A DNA stretch of 64,000 nucleotides from Winogradskyella sp. PG-2 (GCF_000828715.1 NZ_AP014583.1:804001-868000), one strand, 5' to 3'; positions 28,911 to 38,274 are shown, numbered from the stretch's first letter. Made by a program: numbers and translations. The notes: a model not told the origin generated them from the letters alone.

Positions 28911-29411
28911 TTGAATAGAAATATATTTATTACTCTTCTTATCGTATTTAATATTGCTATTGATCAAATTTCTAAAGTTTGGGTTAGAGCAAATTTTGAA
29001 TACAGAGAAATTAAATCTCTTATCGGAGATAAATTTATTATGCAATACGTAGAGAACAAAGGTGCTTTCTTAGGTATGGGAAGTGATATGAACCCAACCT
29101 TAAAGCTTATTTTTCTACTTATTTTACCAGCATTAGTTCTAGGTTATGTCATCTATTACATTATAAAAACTAAAGAATTAGATCGGTTAAGCGTTATTGC
29201 CTTTTGTTGTATTATTGGCGGAGGAATTGCTAATGTTTTTGACCGAATAGTCTATGGGCAAGTCACTGATTTTTTCTATATTAATTTAGGAGGTGTTTTT
29301 AAAACAGGAATTTTTAATATAGCTGATTTATCTGTTACTACAGGTATGATTATGCTACTATTTAGTGGTCTTTTTAATAACAAGAAGAAAAAAGAAGTTT
29401 TAGAAGCTTAA
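28911..29411 (+). CDS. lspA: Lipoprotein signal peptidase II
   Basis: Inner-membrane aspartyl peptidase that cuts the signal peptide from prolipoproteins after lipidation; the many lipoproteins in the PUL depend on it. Four hydrophobic helices are visible, with the two catalytic Asp in GGGIANVFDRIVYG and GIFNIADLSVTTG. Start is TTG at 28911, giving NRNIFITLLIVFNIAIDQIS; no ATG in a better position is seen. At 166 residues it is normal in length. Lies 11 bp after fabD, probably cotranscribed. Confidence 0.93.
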   Translation: MNRNIFITLLIVFNIAIDQISKVWVRANFEYREIKSLIGDKFIMQYVENKGAFLGMGSDMNPTLKLIFLLILPALVLGYVIYYIIKTKELDRLSVIAFCCIIGGGIANVFDRIVYGQVTDFFYINLGGVFKTGIFNIADLSVTTGMIMLLFSGLFNNKKKKEVLEA

Positions 29412-29535
29412 AAAGCTACTAATTATAAATCACACCATATTTCATTACAAAGGTGACATTCTTCCTTTTAGATATCTTTTACAGGATCTTTGCCTATTGC
29501 AATTATGTCTATTAACAATCCTATTTAATCTGCTC

Positions 29536-30555
29536 TTATTTATTTCTTATTTTTTGTTCCCATTTCCAAGCTGAAGCCATAGCATCATCCAAAGTTAACT
29601 CTGTTTTCCAGCCTAAAACATCGTTTGCCTTAGAGGTTTCTGCATAGGCAGAAATAACATCTCCTTCTCTTCGGTCTACTATCTCATATTTTAAAGCTTT
29701 ATCTGAGACGCGCTCAAAAGATTGAATAGCTTCTAAAACAGAACTACCTGTGCCAGTTCCAAGATTGAAAAACTCATAATTTGTATCATTATTACCAAGC
29801 AATAAGCGTTGCAATGCCAAAACATGTGCTTTTGCTAAATCTACTACATGAATATAATCTCTAATACATGTTCCATCAGATGTTGGATAATCACCACCAA
29901 AAACAGATAGTTTTTCTCGAACTCCCATGCCAGTTTGTGTAATATAAGGTACTAAATTTTGAGGCACTCCTATTGGCAACTCTCCTATTTCTGCAGTTGG
30001 ATGCGCTCCGATTGGATTAAAATATCGTAAAGCAATACTATTTAATTTCTCATTGACCTTACAAGTGTCTCTAATAATCTCCTCGCCAATTTGCTTTGTA
30101 TTACCATATGGTGACTCTGCAGGTTTTACAGGAGCATTCTCTGTAATTGGTAATTCATCAGCCTGTCCATAAACTGTACAAGATGAACTGAAAATAAAAT
30201 TCTGTAGCTCAAGTTTTTCAATTTCTTGTAGCATATAAACCAACGTATTAATATTATTTTCATAGTACATTAGAGGATTATTAACACTTTCACCAACAGC
30301 TTTACTTGCAGCAAAATGAATCACACCCGCAACATCATTATGTTTTTGAAAAAAGCTTTTTACGTCTTCTTTTATTTTCAGATCTAACTCCTCAAAATTT
30401 GGTTTTATACCTGATATCGCAACAATACCATCTATGACTTCAATAGAAGAGTTACTCAAATTATCTATAATCACAACTTCAAAGCCTTCGTTTTGTAATT
30501 CTACAACTGTATGCGAACCTATAAAACCTAGGCCTCCTGTAACTAAAATTTTCAT
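29536..30555 (-). CDS. galE: UDP-glucose 4-epimerase
   Basis: Interconverts UDP-glucose and UDP-galactose for surface-polysaccharide synthesis. It has an N-terminal NAD motif TGGLGFIGSH, the catalytic SSSCTVYG and YGNTK (YxxxK) motifs, and the AIRYFNPIGAHP-type sugar site (here ALRYFNPIGAHP); 339 residues matches the family. The ATG overlaps the stop of the upstream aminotransferase by four bases (30552-30555), so translation is coupled. Confidence 0.95.
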   Translation of the reverse strand: MKILVTGGLGFIGSHTVVELQNEGFEVVIIDNLSNSSIEVIDGIVAISGIKPNFEELDLKIKEDVKSFFQKHNDVAGVIHFAASKAVGESVNNPLMYYENNINTLVYMLQEIEKLELQNFIFSSSCTVYGQADELPITENAPVKPAESPYGNTKQIGEEIIRDTCKVNEKLNSIALRYFNPIGAHPTAEIGELPIGVPQNLVPYITQTGMGVREKLSVFGGDYPTSDGTCIRDYIHVVDLAKAHVLALQRLLLGNNDTNYEFFNLGTGTGSSVLEAIQSFERVSDKALKYEIVDRREGDVISAYAETSKANDVLGWKTELTLDDAMASAWKWEQKIRNK

Positions 30556-31706
30556 TTATTTATAAAGTTTAAAACTGTTGTTGTTATAAATTCAATTTGC
30601 TCATCATTTAATTCTGTATGCATCGGTAAGGATATCACAGATTTTACTAATTGATTAGTAACCGTAAAATCATCTTCATTATATCGCTCATCTAAATAAG
30701 CTTTTTGTTTGTGTAATGGAATTGGGTAATAAACCCCACAAGGGATATTTTTTTCCTGTAAATGAGAAACCAAAGCATCTCTATCAACATCTTTTAAAGT
30801 TAAAGTATATTGATGAAAGACATGACAATCACAAGTATCACAAATACCATCACAATTACTTAATCCGCTTGGAGTTGTTATTTTATTATGATTTTTAAAA
30901 GCTTCATTATATTGTCTGGCAGCATTTCTTCTTGCTTTATTGTAAGCATCTAAATGCGGTAATTTGGCATCTAAAACTGCAGCCTGAATAGAATCTAATC
31001 GTGAATTTACACCTACTACATCATGGTGATAACGCTTATACATACCATGATTTACAATACCTCTAATAGTATGTGCTAAATCATCATCATTTGTAAAAAT
31101 TGCACCTCCATCTCCATAACAACCTAAATTTTTAGAGGGGAAAAATGAGGTAGAAGCTACATGACCAATAGTACCGGTTTTTGTTTTAGAACCATCTCTA
31201 TGCGTATAATCCCCACCAATTCCTTGAGCATTATCTTCTATAACATATAAATTATGTTCTTTCGCTAAATCCATAATAGCATCCATTTCCGCGGCTAAAC
31301 CAAACAAATGGACTGGTACAATTGCTTTTGTTTTTGGAGTAATAGCTTTTTTTATGGCTTCAACATCAATATTAAAAGTGATTGGATTTACATCTACTAA
31401 AACTGGTGTTAATTGTAACAAAGCAATAACCTCAACAGTAGCTGCAAACGTAAAATCTGCAGTTATCACTTCATCTCCTGGTTTAAGACCAAGTCCCATC
31501 ATTGCTATTTGAAGTGCGTCTGTTCCATTAGCACAAGGAATAACATGATTTACACCTAAATAATCTTCAAGATTTTTTTGAAACTGATGAACTTTAGGAC
31601 CATTAATAAAAGCCGCGCTATTCATCACCTCTTCAATTGAAGGATCTATAACGTCTTTAATTTTCGCATATTGACCTTGAAGGTCTACCATTTGGATTTT
31701 TTTCAT
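30552..31706 (-). CDS. DegT/DnrJ/EryC1/StrS family sugar aminotransferase (WbpE-like)
   Basis: PLP-dependent enzyme that transaminates nucleotide-linked keto-sugars for polysaccharide synthesis. Similar over its length to WbpE: MVDLQGQYAKIKDVID, CANGTDALQIAMMGLGL, VEDNAQ-type VIEDNAQGIGGDY, and the PLP lysine in STSFFPSKNLGCYGDGGAI. A small cysteine-rich insert, SNCDGICDTCDCHVFH, sits near residue 300. Start is ATG 31706, since a full promoter lies at 31752-31782, inside the longer reading frame that would begin at 31790. Cotranscribed with galE. Confidence 0.9.
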   Translation of the reverse strand: MKKIQMVDLQGQYAKIKDVIDPSIEEVMNSAAFINGPKVHQFQKNLEDYLGVNHVIPCANGTDALQIAMMGLGLKPGDEVITADFTFAATVEVIALLQLTPVLVDVNPITFNIDVEAIKKAITPKTKAIVPVHLFGLAAEMDAIMDLAKEHNLYVIEDNAQGIGGDYTHRDGSKTKTGTIGHVASTSFFPSKNLGCYGDGGAIFTNDDDLAHTIRGIVNHGMYKRYHHDVVGVNSRLDSIQAAVLDAKLPHLDAYNKARRNAARQYNEAFKNHNKITTPSGLSNCDGICDTCDCHVFHQYTLTLKDVDRDALVSHLQEKNIPCGVYYPIPLHKQKAYLDERYNEDDFTVTNQLVKSVISLPMHTELNDEQIEFITTTVLNFINK

Positions 31707-31751
31707 TCTGAAGATTATTTTTAGAATATTAATACAGCCGAAAAGCCTAAG

Positions 31752-31782
31752 CGAAAATACAAAATTGTAACCGCTATGCCAA
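31752..31782 (-). promoter_or_regulatory. Promoter of the aminotransferase-galE operon
   Basis: The minus strand reads TTG, 20 bases, TATTTTCG (one mismatch to TAnnTTTG), 45 bp before ATG 31706. It excludes the alternative start at 31790. Confidence 0.65.
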
Positions 31783-31922
31783 TGAACCAATCTTGAGTTT
31801 TTCTATTTCATATAAATCATTAAAATTTATCCCTATTTCATTTTCAGTTAAAAACAAAAACTAAAGACGAGTACAATACAATTAATTGAAAGAAATGTAT
31901 TTTAGCATAAATCTTTATTTTT

Positions 31923-33158
31923 TTGAGAGTACTTTATTCTTTAGGAATTTATATTGCAAGTTTTATAGTAAAGCTTGTAGCACTTTTTAACCCAAAATTG
32001 AAGCAAGGTGTCTCTGGCAGAAAAGAAACCTTCAATAAGCTTAGAAATAATATTAAACCAAATGATAAAACATTTTGGTTTCATTGTGCATCTCTGGGAG
32101 AATACGAACAAGGTCTGCCTGTTTTTGAAGCTTTAAAAACTAAATATCCTGAGTATAAAATAGTTTTATCGTTTTTTTCACCTTCGGGATATGAGGTGAA
32201 AAAGGATACAGAAATTGCAGATGTTGTCGTTTATCTTCCTCTGGACACAACATCTAATGCAAAACGTTTTCTTAACCTGGTTAATCCGGACTATATCATT
32301 TTTATAAAGTATGAAATCTGGCCAAATTTTTTATTAGAAATTAAGAAGCGTCATTTAAATGCTATTTTAATTTCTGCTGTCTTTAGAAAAAGTCAAAGCT
32401 TTTTTAAATGGTATGGAGGTTTTATGACTTCCGCATTATTTGCTTTTAAGCATATTTTTACACAGGACAAAAATTCTAAAATACTCTTAGAAAATATCGA
32501 TTATAAGAGTACTTCAGTTTCTGGGGACACTCGTTTTGATAGGGTTTCAAATCAATTGAGCATTAATAATTCCCTTTCATTTATAGAAGAATTTGTAGCC
32601 AATAAATTCTGTGTGGTAATAGGAAGTACTTGGCCAGAAGATGACAAACTTTACATGAATTTTATTAATACTAATTTAAATAGCAATATTAAATTTATAA
32701 TTGCTCCACATAATGTAAAAGCAAATTATACAGCTTCATTAAAATCGCAACTAAAAACAACAACAGTTAGTTATTCTGAAATGTCCGATCAAAATTTAGC
32801 TGATTATAGTGTTTTCATTTTAGATACTATTGGTTACCTCAGTAAGGTATACAGCTATGCAGATATTGCTTATGTAGGCGGAGGAGCTGGTTCTACAGGA
32901 TTACATAACATACTAGAACCTGCGGTTTTTGGCATTCCTATAATTATTGGTAAAAACTATGATAAATTCCCCGAAGCAAAGACACTAGTGAATAAAGGAG
33001 GTGTAGCAACAGCTATAAATCCAAACACCTTTGAATCCAACCTAAATACCTTATTAGAAAACAGTCAACTTGTTGAAAATAAAGGTCAAATTAATAGCCG
33101 TTTTATAGAAAAAAATAAAGGTGCTGTCATCCAAATCCTTGATTACATACGTATATAG
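31923..33158 (+). CDS. waaA: 3-deoxy-D-manno-octulosonic acid (Kdo) transferase
   Basis: Transfers Kdo from CMP-Kdo to lipid A at the cytosolic face of the inner membrane. It has an N-terminal anchor (LYSLGIYIASFIVKLVALFNP), then FWFHCASLGEYEQGLPVFE and IKYEIWPNF, and in the GT-B C-terminal half IGSTWPEDD and YVGGGAGSTGLHNILEPAVFG. Starts at TTG 31923; 411 residues is typical for Bacteroidetes. Stands alone on the plus strand, divergent from the aminotransferase operon. Confidence 0.93.
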   Translation: MRVLYSLGIYIASFIVKLVALFNPKLKQGVSGRKETFNKLRNNIKPNDKTFWFHCASLGEYEQGLPVFEALKTKYPEYKIVLSFFSPSGYEVKKDTEIADVVVYLPLDTTSNAKRFLNLVNPDYIIFIKYEIWPNFLLEIKKRHLNAILISAVFRKSQSFFKWYGGFMTSALFAFKHIFTQDKNSKILLENIDYKSTSVSGDTRFDRVSNQLSINNSLSFIEEFVANKFCVVIGSTWPEDDKLYMNFINTNLNSNIKFIIAPHNVKANYTASLKSQLKTTTVSYSEMSDQNLADYSVFILDTIGYLSKVYSYADIAYVGGGAGSTGLHNILEPAVFGIPIIIGKNYDKFPEAKTLVNKGGVATAINPNTFESNLNTLLENSQLVENKGQINSRFIEKNKGAVIQILDYIRI

Positions 33159-33237
33159 CTTAGATATATGATGATTAAATTAATGTTAAAATTATTATTT
33201 TCGTATATTAACAAAAATTAACACTAAAACTATTAAA

Positions 33238-33651
33238 ATGAAAAAAGTTGTATTAAGCTTAGCACTAGTTGCTGTGCTAGGATTATCATTTACTTCTTGT
33301 AGAGAAACAAAGGAGAAGACAGAAGACGCTGTAGAAAATGCTGCTGATGCAGTAGAAAATGCCGCTGAAAATGCTGCTGATGCTGCTGGCGATGCAGTTG
33401 ATAGTGCAAAAGAAGCTGCAGGTGATGCAGTAGACGCTGCTGGTGACGCAGTTGACAGTGCTGTAGATGCTGCAGGTGATGCGGTAGATAATGTAAAAGA
33501 AGGTGCGAAAGATATGGCTAATGATGCAAAAGAAGCTGCAGGTGACGCAGTTGACAGCGTAAAAGATGCTGCAGGTGATGCAGTTGATGCTGCCAAGAAA
33601 GCTGGTAACGATGCTGTAGATGCTGCAGCAAAGAAAGTAAAGGATAACTAA
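33238..33651 (+). CDS. Asp/Ala-rich repetitive lipoprotein
   Basis: A 137-residue protein with a lipoprotein signal (lipobox FTSC, Cys21) and a mature chain made almost wholly of short repeats of the type AAGDAVDSAKE. The pattern predicts one long amphipathic helix, like LEA or YtxH/apolipoprotein-type repeats. No catalytic domain. Such proteins are often stress-associated, but that is not shown here. A TATTTTCG near-consensus -7 box lies at 33196-33203. DNA repeats within the gene make it prone to length change. Followed by a strong terminator. Confidence 0.85.
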   Translation: MKKVVLSLALVAVLGLSFTSCRETKEKTEDAVENAADAVENAAENAADAAGDAVDSAKEAAGDAVDAAGDAVDSAVDAAGDAVDNVKEGAKDMANDAKEAAGDAVDSVKDAAGDAVDAAKKAGNDAVDAAAKKVKDN

Positions 33652-33676
33652 TATTTTCTCGTTATAAAACTAAAAG

Positions 33677-33700
33677 GCCTGATAAAATCAGGCTTTTTTT
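33677..33700 (+). terminator. Terminator after the repetitive lipoprotein gene
   Basis: GCCTGAT/ATCAGGC stem with an AAA loop and seven T residues (33694-33700). Lies between convergent genes and may also stop lacI-family transcription. Confidence 0.85.
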
Positions 33701-33729
33701 ATGTTAAAACCTGAGTATTTCAAAATCAA

Positions 33730-34728
33730 TTATTTAGTTGATTCACTTAAATTAAGTTCACTAGGTACTACGATAGTTTGCATCTTATGATCCTTAGAGT
33801 TTATTTTATCTAAAAGAAGTTTTACAGACATTTCACCAATTTTATGAGCCTTTTGATGGATAATTGAAATTTTTGGACTTGATAATAGCTCGGTATGCTC
33901 ATATCCAAATCCAACAATTGATATATCCTTAGGAATTTCTTTACCGATCTTTTTTACCATATTAATAGCCACAATTCCTGTGATATGATCTATTGAAATA
34001 ATAGCATCAATTTCATTGTTCTTGGTTAAATAATTATAAATATTTTTCTCTACGTCAATAGCATTATCTAGTTTTAAAATATGTGGATTCAATTTATGAT
34101 TCCTTAATGCTTTAGAGTAACCTTGCGTTCTTAACTTTCCAACACTAAGCTCTTCTATATTACTTACTAAAAGGATGTTTTTACGTTCCTCTTTTTCAAT
34201 CAAATATTCAGTGGCATCATAGACAGATTGAAAATCATCTACTACAACTTTATCACAAATAATTTCGTTCATAACTCTATCGAACATCAAAACAGGAATT
34301 TTACTATCTAAAATAGATTGTATATGTTTAGCATGCTCTTTTACTTGAGTCTCTCTTGCTACTGTCATTATAAAACCATCAACACTGCCATTAGATAATA
34401 ATTCTAAGCTACGCTCCTCTTTACTCAAAGTCTCATTAGATAAGCATACAATAATATCATAATCATTCTCAGTAGCAGTCTTTTCAATTCCATGCAATGC
34501 TTCTGCAAAAAAAGGATTGGTAACCGTAGGCAAAATAACTCCTATTGTTTTTGTTTCATTATTCTTTAATTGTTGAGCTATTCTATTCGGTTTATAATTA
34601 AGTTTAGTTGCCAACTCTTTAACACGTATTCTCGTGTTCTCACTTATCTCATGACTATCGTTTAGTGCCTTAGAAACTGTTGAAACAGATATATTGAGTA
34701 TTTCCGCTAACTCTTTTAGTGTTGTCAT
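33730..34728 (-). CDS. LacI family transcriptional regulator (PUL-distal)
   Basis: DNA-binding repressor or activator controlled by a small ligand, probably a sugar. N-terminal HTH (TLKELAEILNISVSTVSKAL, residues about 2-50) and hinge helix (NRIAQQLK), followed by a periplasmic-binding-protein-like ligand domain (TIGVILPTVTNPFFAEALHG; SIVGFGYEHTELLSSPKISI). The gene starts 11 bp after the DUF255 gene, so the two share a transcript at the far end of the beta-glucan PUL. It is the only regulator in the visible locus and the best candidate for controlling it (inference). No obvious operator was identified. Confidence 0.92.
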   Translation of the reverse strand: MTTLKELAEILNISVSTVSKALNDSHEISENTRIRVKELATKLNYKPNRIAQQLKNNETKTIGVILPTVTNPFFAEALHGIEKTATENDYDIIVCLSNETLSKEERSLELLSNGSVDGFIMTVARETQVKEHAKHIQSILDSKIPVLMFDRVMNEIICDKVVVDDFQSVYDATEYLIEKEERKNILLVSNIEELSVGKLRTQGYSKALRNHKLNPHILKLDNAIDVEKNIYNYLTKNNEIDAIISIDHITGIVAINMVKKIGKEIPKDISIVGFGYEHTELLSSPKISIIHQKAHKIGEMSVKLLLDKINSKDHKMQTIVVPSELNLSESTK

Positions 34729-34739
34729 ATTAGTCTATT

Positions 34740-36854
34740 TTATTTCGATATCTGACTTTTTGCCTTCTCTGTTGAACTCACAGGTAATTTACAAGTTCCA
34801 TTAACACAGACATAAATCAATGTTTCTTCTTCAATAAATTTATTCTTCAATAATGGTAAATTACTTGGTGATTGCGAACCCGATATTAATATATTAGGTA
34901 AATAAAAGCTAGAAATATCTCTTAGTTTATTTTTTGCGTCTTTACCAGCTATTGCAACTTCATAAAACGGATTAGAATAATTCATGTACAAATTTAACCA
35001 ATTTGTATAAGCAGATGGTGCTTTTATTATATCATCACTTACATTACTTAGCATTTGACTAGCTAGATTAGAATATGTTTTGTCTGAATAATAATGTCCC
35101 AATTTAAACAAACAATCCGCTAAAACTGAATTTGAAGATGGAATTACATTATCATAAATTTCAGTTTTTCGGGTTATCAAATTTGTTTCTTTATCCGAAG
35201 TAAAGTAAAACATACTGCTTTCGGTATTCAAAAAATGTGCTAATGCATAGTCCATTAAATCCTTTGATAAATTAAGCCATTGTTCATCGAAGGTCATCTG
35301 ATATAATTCTATAAAAGCATTTATAGTATGCGCATAGTCTTCAGAAAACCCTTCAATTGAACTTTTACCATTTTTATAATTATGGAATAATTCACCATTA
35401 TTTTGAATCTGGTTCTCTTTTATAAAATTTGCATTTTTGATTGCCTTATGAAGATATGAGTCATCACCTAATGCTCTGTATGCATCTAAATATGCCTTAA
35501 GCATTAATGCATTCCAAGAAGTCAATGCTTTATCATCTTTTCTTGGTGATTTTCTTAAATCTCTGGTTTTTTTAAGGGTTGTTTTCCAGTACTTAATTTT
35601 AGCGTTTAGATCTATTAAACTCAACTTATGCTTTTCAGTAAACTCTTCATCAGACAGTGTTTTGTATAACACATAAGTATCTTTCCCCCATTTACTTTTA
35701 GCATTAATATTATAATATGCTTTAAATAAAGCAAAATCATCTTCAAGCTCAGTTTTCAGTTCTTCTTCTGTCCAACTATAATAAACACCTTCTTCTAATT
35801 CACCTTCTCTATTTTCGCTATCTGCATCTAAAGCCGAATAAAACGAACTGTTTTTATCCGCTAAATCTGACTCTACAAAACTTATAGTTTCCTCTACTAT
35901 AGTTTTATAATTTTTATCGTTACTAATTTGATAGGCCTTGGAATAAAGACTTATTAATTGGGCATTATCATAAAGCATTTTTTCAAAATGGGGAATATGC
36001 CATTTGTCATCTACTGAATATCTTGAAAATCCACCTCCTATTTGATCATATATTCCTCCATTAGACATTTTGGTTAAAGATGTTAATACATAGTCTAATA
36101 ACTCTTTACTATTTTTCTGAAAACTGTAGCGCAACAAAAAATTAAGATTACTAGGCATTGGAAATTTTGGTTCACCTTTTAAGCCTCCTATTTTAAAATC
36201 TAGCAACGGTTTAAATTCATCTACTACTATTTTAAGCATTTTAGCATCAAACTGAACTGATGCTTTGTTTACCGTTATTAAGTCTGATTTCTTTACACCG
36301 TCTGTTAGCTTCTCAGCATATGCAATAACTTTTTCTGGATCATCTCTATACAGGCTAGACATGTCCTTTAAAACTTTAATCCATTGATTTTTTGTAAAAT
36401 AGGTACCACCAAAGACTGGTCTTCCATCTGGTAAAGTAATACAATTAAGAGGCCAACCACCACTACCAGTCATTAACTGAACTGCCCTCATATATATCTG
36501 ATCTACATCTGGGCGTTCTTCTCGATCTACCTTAATATTTATAAAATTATCATTCATTAACTTGGCTACGGAGTCATTTTCAAAACTCTCTTCCTCCATA
36601 ACATGACACCAATGACAAGCCGAATAGCCAACTGATATTATAATTAATTTGTTCTGTTCTTTAGCAATTTTCAAGGATTCATCATTCCATGCCTTCCAAT
36701 CCACAGGGTTATAAGCATGCTGCAACAAATATGGACTCGTCTCCTTAATTAAGTCATTTGATTTTTTTTCACTTCTAATAGACCCTGTTTTATTGTCTTG
36801 CGAACAACTTAGTGCTAAAAAATTTATTAAAATGAAATAAAGTATTTTTTTCAA
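34740..36854 (-). CDS. DUF255 thioredoxin-domain (YyaL/SPATA20-like) lipoprotein
   Basis: Large protein with an N-terminal thioredoxin-like DUF255 domain (ETSPYLLQHAYNPVDWKAW; redox pair in SACHWCHVMEEESF; FINIKVDREERPDVDQIYM) and a C-terminal alpha/alpha-barrel region resembling sugar epimerases/six-hairpin glycosidases (GGIYDQIGGGFSRYSVDDKW). Start taken at TTG 36854 (LKKILYFILINFLALSCSQ), which gives a clean lipobox; an ATG at 36890 would add 12 residues before it. Most homologues are cytosolic; this one looks exported and lipidated. Cotranscribed with lacI; separated from the PUL gene upstream by a terminator. Function in glucan use is unproven. Confidence 0.85.
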   Translation of the reverse strand: MKKILYFILINFLALSCSQDNKTGSIRSEKKSNDLIKETSPYLLQHAYNPVDWKAWNDESLKIAKEQNKLIIISVGYSACHWCHVMEEESFENDSVAKLMNDNFINIKVDREERPDVDQIYMRAVQLMTGSGGWPLNCITLPDGRPVFGGTYFTKNQWIKVLKDMSSLYRDDPEKVIAYAEKLTDGVKKSDLITVNKASVQFDAKMLKIVVDEFKPLLDFKIGGLKGEPKFPMPSNLNFLLRYSFQKNSKELLDYVLTSLTKMSNGGIYDQIGGGFSRYSVDDKWHIPHFEKMLYDNAQLISLYSKAYQISNDKNYKTIVEETISFVESDLADKNSSFYSALDADSENREGELEEGVYYSWTEEELKTELEDDFALFKAYYNINAKSKWGKDTYVLYKTLSDEEFTEKHKLSLIDLNAKIKYWKTTLKKTRDLRKSPRKDDKALTSWNALMLKAYLDAYRALGDDSYLHKAIKNANFIKENQIQNNGELFHNYKNGKSSIEGFSEDYAHTINAFIELYQMTFDEQWLNLSKDLMDYALAHFLNTESSMFYFTSDKETNLITRKTEIYDNVIPSSNSVLADCLFKLGHYYSDKTYSNLASQMLSNVSDDIIKAPSAYTNWLNLYMNYSNPFYEVAIAGKDAKNKLRDISSFYLPNILISGSQSPSNLPLLKNKFIEEETLIYVCVNGTCKLPVSSTEKAKSQISK

Positions 36855-36902
36855 TGCCAGTAATTTGATACTAAAATAAAACATCACCATATAAATCTAT
36901 AA

Positions 36903-36937
36903 AAAAAGCGTGTTTAAATAAGTTAAACACGCTTTTT
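36903..36937 (-). terminator. Terminator at the end of the main PUL
   Basis: A 15-bp near-perfect stem, AAAAAGCGTGTTTAA / TTAAACACGCTTTTT, 27 bp past the T9SS protein stop, with T tracts on both strands. It separates the PUL from the DUF255-lacI unit. Confidence 0.85.
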
Positions 36938-36963
36938 ACTAAGATTTATAAATTTTTATAATA

Positions 36964-38274
36964 TTATTCTTTGATAAGTTTAAAAGTTTTAGAACCATTA
37001 ACACCTTCAATCTTAGCAAAATAAACACCTGTTCTTAATGACGAAGCATTTATTACAAAATCATTTGAATTAGGCTCTAAAGCTAAAACTTGTTTTCCTA
37101 AAACATCATAAACAGCAACAGTATTTATTACTGAAGTACCTGAAATATTCCAATCCCCATTCGTTGGGTTAGGGAACGCTTTGAAGGATACAGTTTCAAA
37201 TTCATTAGTGGATAATGGGTCCTGAACTGTTAAAAGAATATTATCTAAGTAAAGAAAACCACCGTTGTCACCAGATTGGTTGTAACGATCTACTTTCCAC
37301 TGGAAAAGGTTTGTACTGTCAAATCCGAGATTGGTAAAATACGACATTGGAATAGATACTTGAGTCCAAGCTTCTGGAACGACATCAGCAGCATCACCAT
37401 TACCAGTATCACCAATTTGATAACCAAACTCTTGAACAGCACCATCATTATCTATCATAATGAAAGTAAACCCAGCAGTTCCTGCGGAATTCGAAAACCA
37501 GTAATTGAAGGTCACAAAACCAAATCCAGAAACGTCATCTGGCCCTCCTTCACCTTGACCAAATCCATCTGCATTCAAATTCATTTTAAAAGCATTATTC
37601 ACAGCAGCCGTTGCATCTAAATCTATTTGAGTTGAAGTTCCAAAACTGTACAACACATTCAATGCATTAGTATAACTATTGGTGTCGTTATATATACTAT
37701 AAGTGTTACCGTCAGCAGACGTTGGCACTGGTGCTGGTCCGGATGGTTCTGGGTCTGGAGATGGTGTAGTTCCTAATAAACCACCAGCAATATCATCAAA
37801 CAAATAGGCTCCGGTTGCAGAATTGCCACCACTAGTACCCGAGTCCGTAAATATAGCCAAAGTTGCATATTCACCTAATCCGGCGCCAAAATCTAATGTT
37901 ATTGTTTGCCAAGTATCACCAGTTGTACTAAACGCTACTTCAGCAACTGCAGGTCCACCAGTACCAGCTTCAAATTTAAACCAATGATCACGAGTTCCTG
38001 CACCTGCAGGTGGTTTGATATCAAAAGTTATAGTGTTGTTACTATCATCTGATAAGTCAACATAAGTAGCAAAATTAATAGAGGCACCATCCCAATTGTC
38101 TGTTCCACCATCAATTTGTAAAACCATATCTCCACCGTCATCAATAATACTTGATCCAGATCCTCCGAAAGGTGAAAAAGCATCCGCTGCATCGTCAAAA
38201 TCTAAAGGAAATACTTGAGCATAACCTGCGAAGCTGAATAGAATCGCAGCAAATAATAAAGTAATTTTTTTCAT
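36964..38274 (-). CDS. T9SS-secreted protein with two beta-sandwich (CBM-like) modules
   Basis: Secreted 436-residue protein. Signal peptide ends in GYAQ (residue 19-20). Module 1 (about 21-165) and module 2 (about 185-350) are all-beta jelly-roll-like domains with WQTITLDFGAG and WTQVSIPMSYFTNLGF, patterns seen in carbohydrate-binding modules. A Pro/Ser/Asp linker (GTTPSPDPEPSGPAPVPTS) separates them. The C-terminus is a type A sorting domain (FKAFPNPTNGDWNISG, ending SKTFKLIKE), so it is exported by T9SS and attached or released at the surface. No catalytic residues recognised; a non-catalytic laminarin-binding role is inferred from the PUL setting. Last gene of the main PUL; own promoter region upstream. 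Confidence 0.85.
   Translation of the reverse strand: MKKITLLFAAILFSFAGYAQVFPLDFDDAADAFSPFGGSGSSIIDDGGDMVLQIDGGTDNWDGASINFATYVDLSDDSNNTITFDIKPPAGAGTRDHWFKFEAGTGGPAVAEVAFSTTGDTWQTITLDFGAGLGEYATLAIFTDSGTSGGNSATGAYLFDDIAGGLLGTTPSPDPEPSGPAPVPTSADGNTYSIYNDTNSYTNALNVLYSFGTSTQIDLDATAAVNNAFKMNLNADGFGQGEGGPDDVSGFGFVTFNYWFSNSAGTAGFTFIMIDNDGAVQEFGYQIGDTGNGDAADVVPEAWTQVSIPMSYFTNLGFDSTNLFQWKVDRYNQSGDNGGFLYLDNILLTVQDPLSTNEFETVSFKAFPNPTNGDWNISGTSVINTVAVYDVLGKQVLALEPNSNDFVINASSLRTGVYFAKIEGVNGSKTFKLIKE

Noticed and set aside
29412..29535. Possible small RNA or terminator between lspA and galE
   Set aside because: No stable hairpin with T run, no ORF and no recognisable RNA motif found in these 124 bp.
33195..33596. 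133-codon minus-strand ORF rich in Ala/Ser/Thr
   Set aside because: It is the antisense shadow of the Asp/Ala repeat lipoprotein; the plus strand has a lipobox, a near-consensus promoter box and a terminator.
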